17,500 nucleotides of DNA from Acanthamoeba sp. SK_2022b (taxonomy: Eukaryota > Discosea > Longamoebia > Acanthamoebidae): contig JANDJZ010000630.1 in the NCBI GenBank assembly GCA_027943245.1, positions 1-17,500 on the forward strand, given 5' to 3'. Made by a program: the position numbers and the translations under genes. Positions 9,484 to 17,500 of this stretch are shown piece after piece; positions within the stretch are counted from its first letter, which is position 1, and the number at the start of each line of letters is the position of its first letter. Below the pieces are notes generated by a model. It was not told the origin of the DNA. It saw nothing but the letters and a program-made list of their open reading frames with translations, and ran no database searches.

Positions 9484-9711
9484 TCAGTCGCGCAAACGTA
9501 TCAAGAGATGGAGGGTGCTCTCGTGCTTGATGCCGTAGTCGCCCAGAGTGTAGGAGTTGTTCAGTTCCTTTCCCGCGAACAAAAGTCGCATCATCTCGGT
9601 TGGGATGTCTTCCTTCTCCTGGATTTTCACCTTTACGCTCTCTACTGTGTCCGTCGACTCCACTTTGAAGATCCAGGTCTTACAAGTGATGTTCTTCACC
9701 CAGATCTCCAT
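9484..9711 (-). CDS. Ubiquitin-like protein lacking C-terminal Gly-Gly (copy 1)
   Basis: An intronless 75-codon gene that aligns with ubiquitin residues 1-74 without gaps. It starts MEIWVKNITCKTW, contains VKVKIQEKEDIP, LLFAGKELNN and LGDYGIKHESTLHLL, and ends IRLRD followed by TGA. Lysines at ubiquitin positions 6, 11, 27, 29, 33 and 48 are kept; position 63 is His with Lys at 62. The hydrophobic patch is largely preserved (Ile8, Leu44, His68, Leu70). Ubiquitin's final Gly-Gly is replaced by a single Asp, with the stop codon at once, so this protein cannot be activated by E1 in the normal way. It may be a fixed adaptor or binding competitor, or a decaying gene, though the intact frame argues against decay. 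A second copy lies 594 nt upstream in transcription terms. Confidence 0.88.
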   Translation of the reverse strand: MEIWVKNITCKTWIFKVESTDTVESVKVKIQEKEDIPTEMMRLLFAGKELNNSYTLGDYGIKHESTLHLLIRLRD

Positions 9712-9764
9712 CTGCTATGTTGTTAGACGTTGATGGCGTTTCTTTTGCTTGGCTTTTCTCTTCC

Positions 9765-9805
9765 TCGTTTTTGTTCCCTTGCAACTCTGTTCAGGTAACA
9801 AAAAA
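9765..9805 (-). promoter_or_regulatory. Upstream block shared by both ubiquitin-like genes (copy 1)
   Basis: The segment CGTTTTTGTTCCCTTGCAACT (plus strand, 9767-9787) and TTCAGGTAACAAAAA (9791-9805) recur identically upstream of copy 2 at 10603-10623 and 10635-10649, with different spacing. It lies about 55-95 nt upstream of the ATG. It is either a conserved promoter or 5' UTR element, or residual homology from duplication. Confidence 0.55.
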
Positions 9806-9811
9806 CCTGAG

Positions 9812-10304
9812 AACGTGCATTACCTGAATGGCAGTGCTAATGATGATCAAAAATGCCTGCCCTTGCCAGCGTTCTTGCATGTGTCATAACTGAGCCTGTT
9901 AGGCAGTGCACATTGTCTCCTGCTTAGAGGTGAAAAATTATGGTAAGTTAGAAACACAACATGCTCCTTGAGATGGACTATTTGCAACCCTGCCAAAAAT
10001 GCCTTGTTTGGATGCAAGAGTTCATAAAAACAACCAACCTTGAGTGTTCGCCATTGAAGACCACTCACCTGGTCACAAAGTTCAGCATGGCCCAAAGGGC
10101 AACTGTATCCTTTGCTATCTATCCATCATCACTTCAAAGCATGCCAATACCACGCTGAGTTCATTGAACACAAGCCCCCACCTCAAATTCCTGATGAAAG
10201 CAGCCTGAACTCTGTTACTCCCAAGCAAACCTGAACCTGGAAATAACGAGAAAGCATTTATTTTTATCTCCAGCCGGAGACGACAAGACGTTGTGGGGGT
10301 TTTT
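9812..10304. other. Intergenic region between the two ubiquitin-like genes
   Basis: About 490 nt with lower GC than the coding exons. ORFs on both strands are short, lack the G/C third-position bias of the genes, and show no recognised motif. An AT-rich TTTATTTTTATC run (10258-10270) lies just downstream of copy 2 and may mark its 3' end. I see no RNA gene or mobile element. Confidence 0.4.
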
Positions 10305-10538
10305 TTACTCGCTCAAACGCACCAAGAGATGGAGGATGCTCTCGTGCTTGATGCCGTAGTCGCCCAGAGCGGTGGAGTTGTTCAAGTCCTGTCCCGCGAA
10401 CAAAAGGCGCATCTTATCGATAGGGAGACCGCCGCCTTCCCAGTCCGAGATCTTCACCTTGACGCTCTCCACCGTGTCTGTCGACTCAACTTTGAAGATG
10501 TACGTTCTGCAAGTGATGTTCTTCACCCAGATCTCCAT
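10305..10538 (-). CDS. Ubiquitin-like protein lacking C-terminal Gly-Gly (copy 2)
   Basis: An intronless 77-codon paralogue of the gene at 9484-9711. It begins MEIWVKNITCRTYIFKV and shares STDTVESVKVKI, LLFAG and LGDYGIKHES with copy 1. It differs by a two-residue longer loop after beta-strand/helix 1 (ISDWEGGGLPIDKM), loss of Lys at positions equivalent to 11, 33 and 48 (Arg, Trp-containing loop, Gln), and the end VRLSE in place of IRLRD. Gly-Gly is again absent. The Lys48 change means it could not serve as a standard chain acceptor either. The conserved frame and conservative core substitutions suggest a functional, diverging duplicate. It lies between the other copy and the 3' end of the LRR-PH gene. 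Confidence 0.88.
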   Translation of the reverse strand: MEIWVKNITCRTYIFKVESTDTVESVKVKISDWEGGGLPIDKMRLLFAGQDLNNSTALGDYGIKHESILHLLVRLSE

Positions 10539-10602
10539 TTGCTCTATGTGGTTAGCGGCTCGTGGGATGGTGGCGTTTTCTTCCTTCTACCTTGTCTCTT
10601 GT

Positions 10603-10649
10603 CGTTTTTGTTCCCTTGCAACTCAACTCTATTTTCAGGTAACAAAAAT
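10603..10649 (-). promoter_or_regulatory. Upstream block shared by both ubiquitin-like genes (copy 2)
   Basis: This is the counterpart of 9765-9805. The 21-nt and 15-nt identical blocks are at 10603-10623 and 10635-10649, separated by 11 nt instead of 3. It lies about 65-110 nt upstream of the copy 2 ATG, in the 3' intergenic space of the LRR-PH gene. Confidence 0.55.
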
Positions 10650-10773
10650 GTTTCAGGAGAATGCACACAATAAAAATCCGAATAAAAATCAAATGAGTAT
10701 GAAATTATAAATAATTTAAGTTATTATATTTTTGTAATCCTTATGTGAGTATTGGTACACCAACAACAACCGG

Positions 10774-17462
<6,689 letters not shown>

Positions 17463-17500
17463 CTGTCGACACATAAAGCGCACACCGCAGGCACACGGGT

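Overview
The window looks like nuclear DNA of a GC-rich, intron-dense protist, most likely an Acanthamoeba-like amoebozoan. The basis is strong G/C preference at third codon positions, many short spliceosomal introns (62 resolved by hand, most about 60-170 nt), F-box/WD40, LRR and PH proteins, and no bacterial operon or ribosome-binding-site structure. The species is inferred; no rRNA or tRNA gene is present to fix it. All exon structures come from reading frame, splice-site phase and protein-family continuity, without transcript data.

Layout, left to right: (1) 1-947 (+), 3' part of a JmjC-domain oxygenase gene of the JMJD6/JMJD4 type. (2) 1075-2036 (-), five-exon gene for a 181-residue P-loop kinase-like protein, convergent with gene 1. 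(3) 2037-2376, divergent intergenic region with a palindromic TATA-like element and a CAGC tetranucleotide array. (4) 2377-2526 (+), 49-codon cysteine-rich ORF with strong coding bias. (5) 2710-5939 (+), 17-exon gene for a 531-residue F-box protein with a seven-bladed WD40 propeller. (6) 6335-8071 (+), 11-exon gene for a 340-residue secreted protein with weak catalase-superfamily resemblance. (7) 8231-9292 (-), two-exon type II membrane LicD-family gene. (8) 9484-9711 and 10305-10538 (-), two tandem intronless ubiquitin-like genes that have lost the C-terminal Gly-Gly. (9) 10774-17462 (-), a large LRR plus PH-domain gene: 28 exons and 1187 residues in the window, with the N-terminus beyond the right edge.

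The genes look like independent eukaryotic units, not a pathway cluster. The F-box protein would act in SCF ubiquitin ligation and the two Ubl proteins are ubiquitin relatives, but nothing in the sequence links them. The most distinctive features are the paired Gly-Gly-less ubiquitins with duplicated upstream flanks, introns filled with CA/GT arrays (some running up to the splice sites), a candidate hairpin-forming intron, a 52-nt alternating pyrimidine-purine tract, WD40 blades split at the same codon by phase-0 introns, and a splice-donor preference for GTRC rather than GTRAG.
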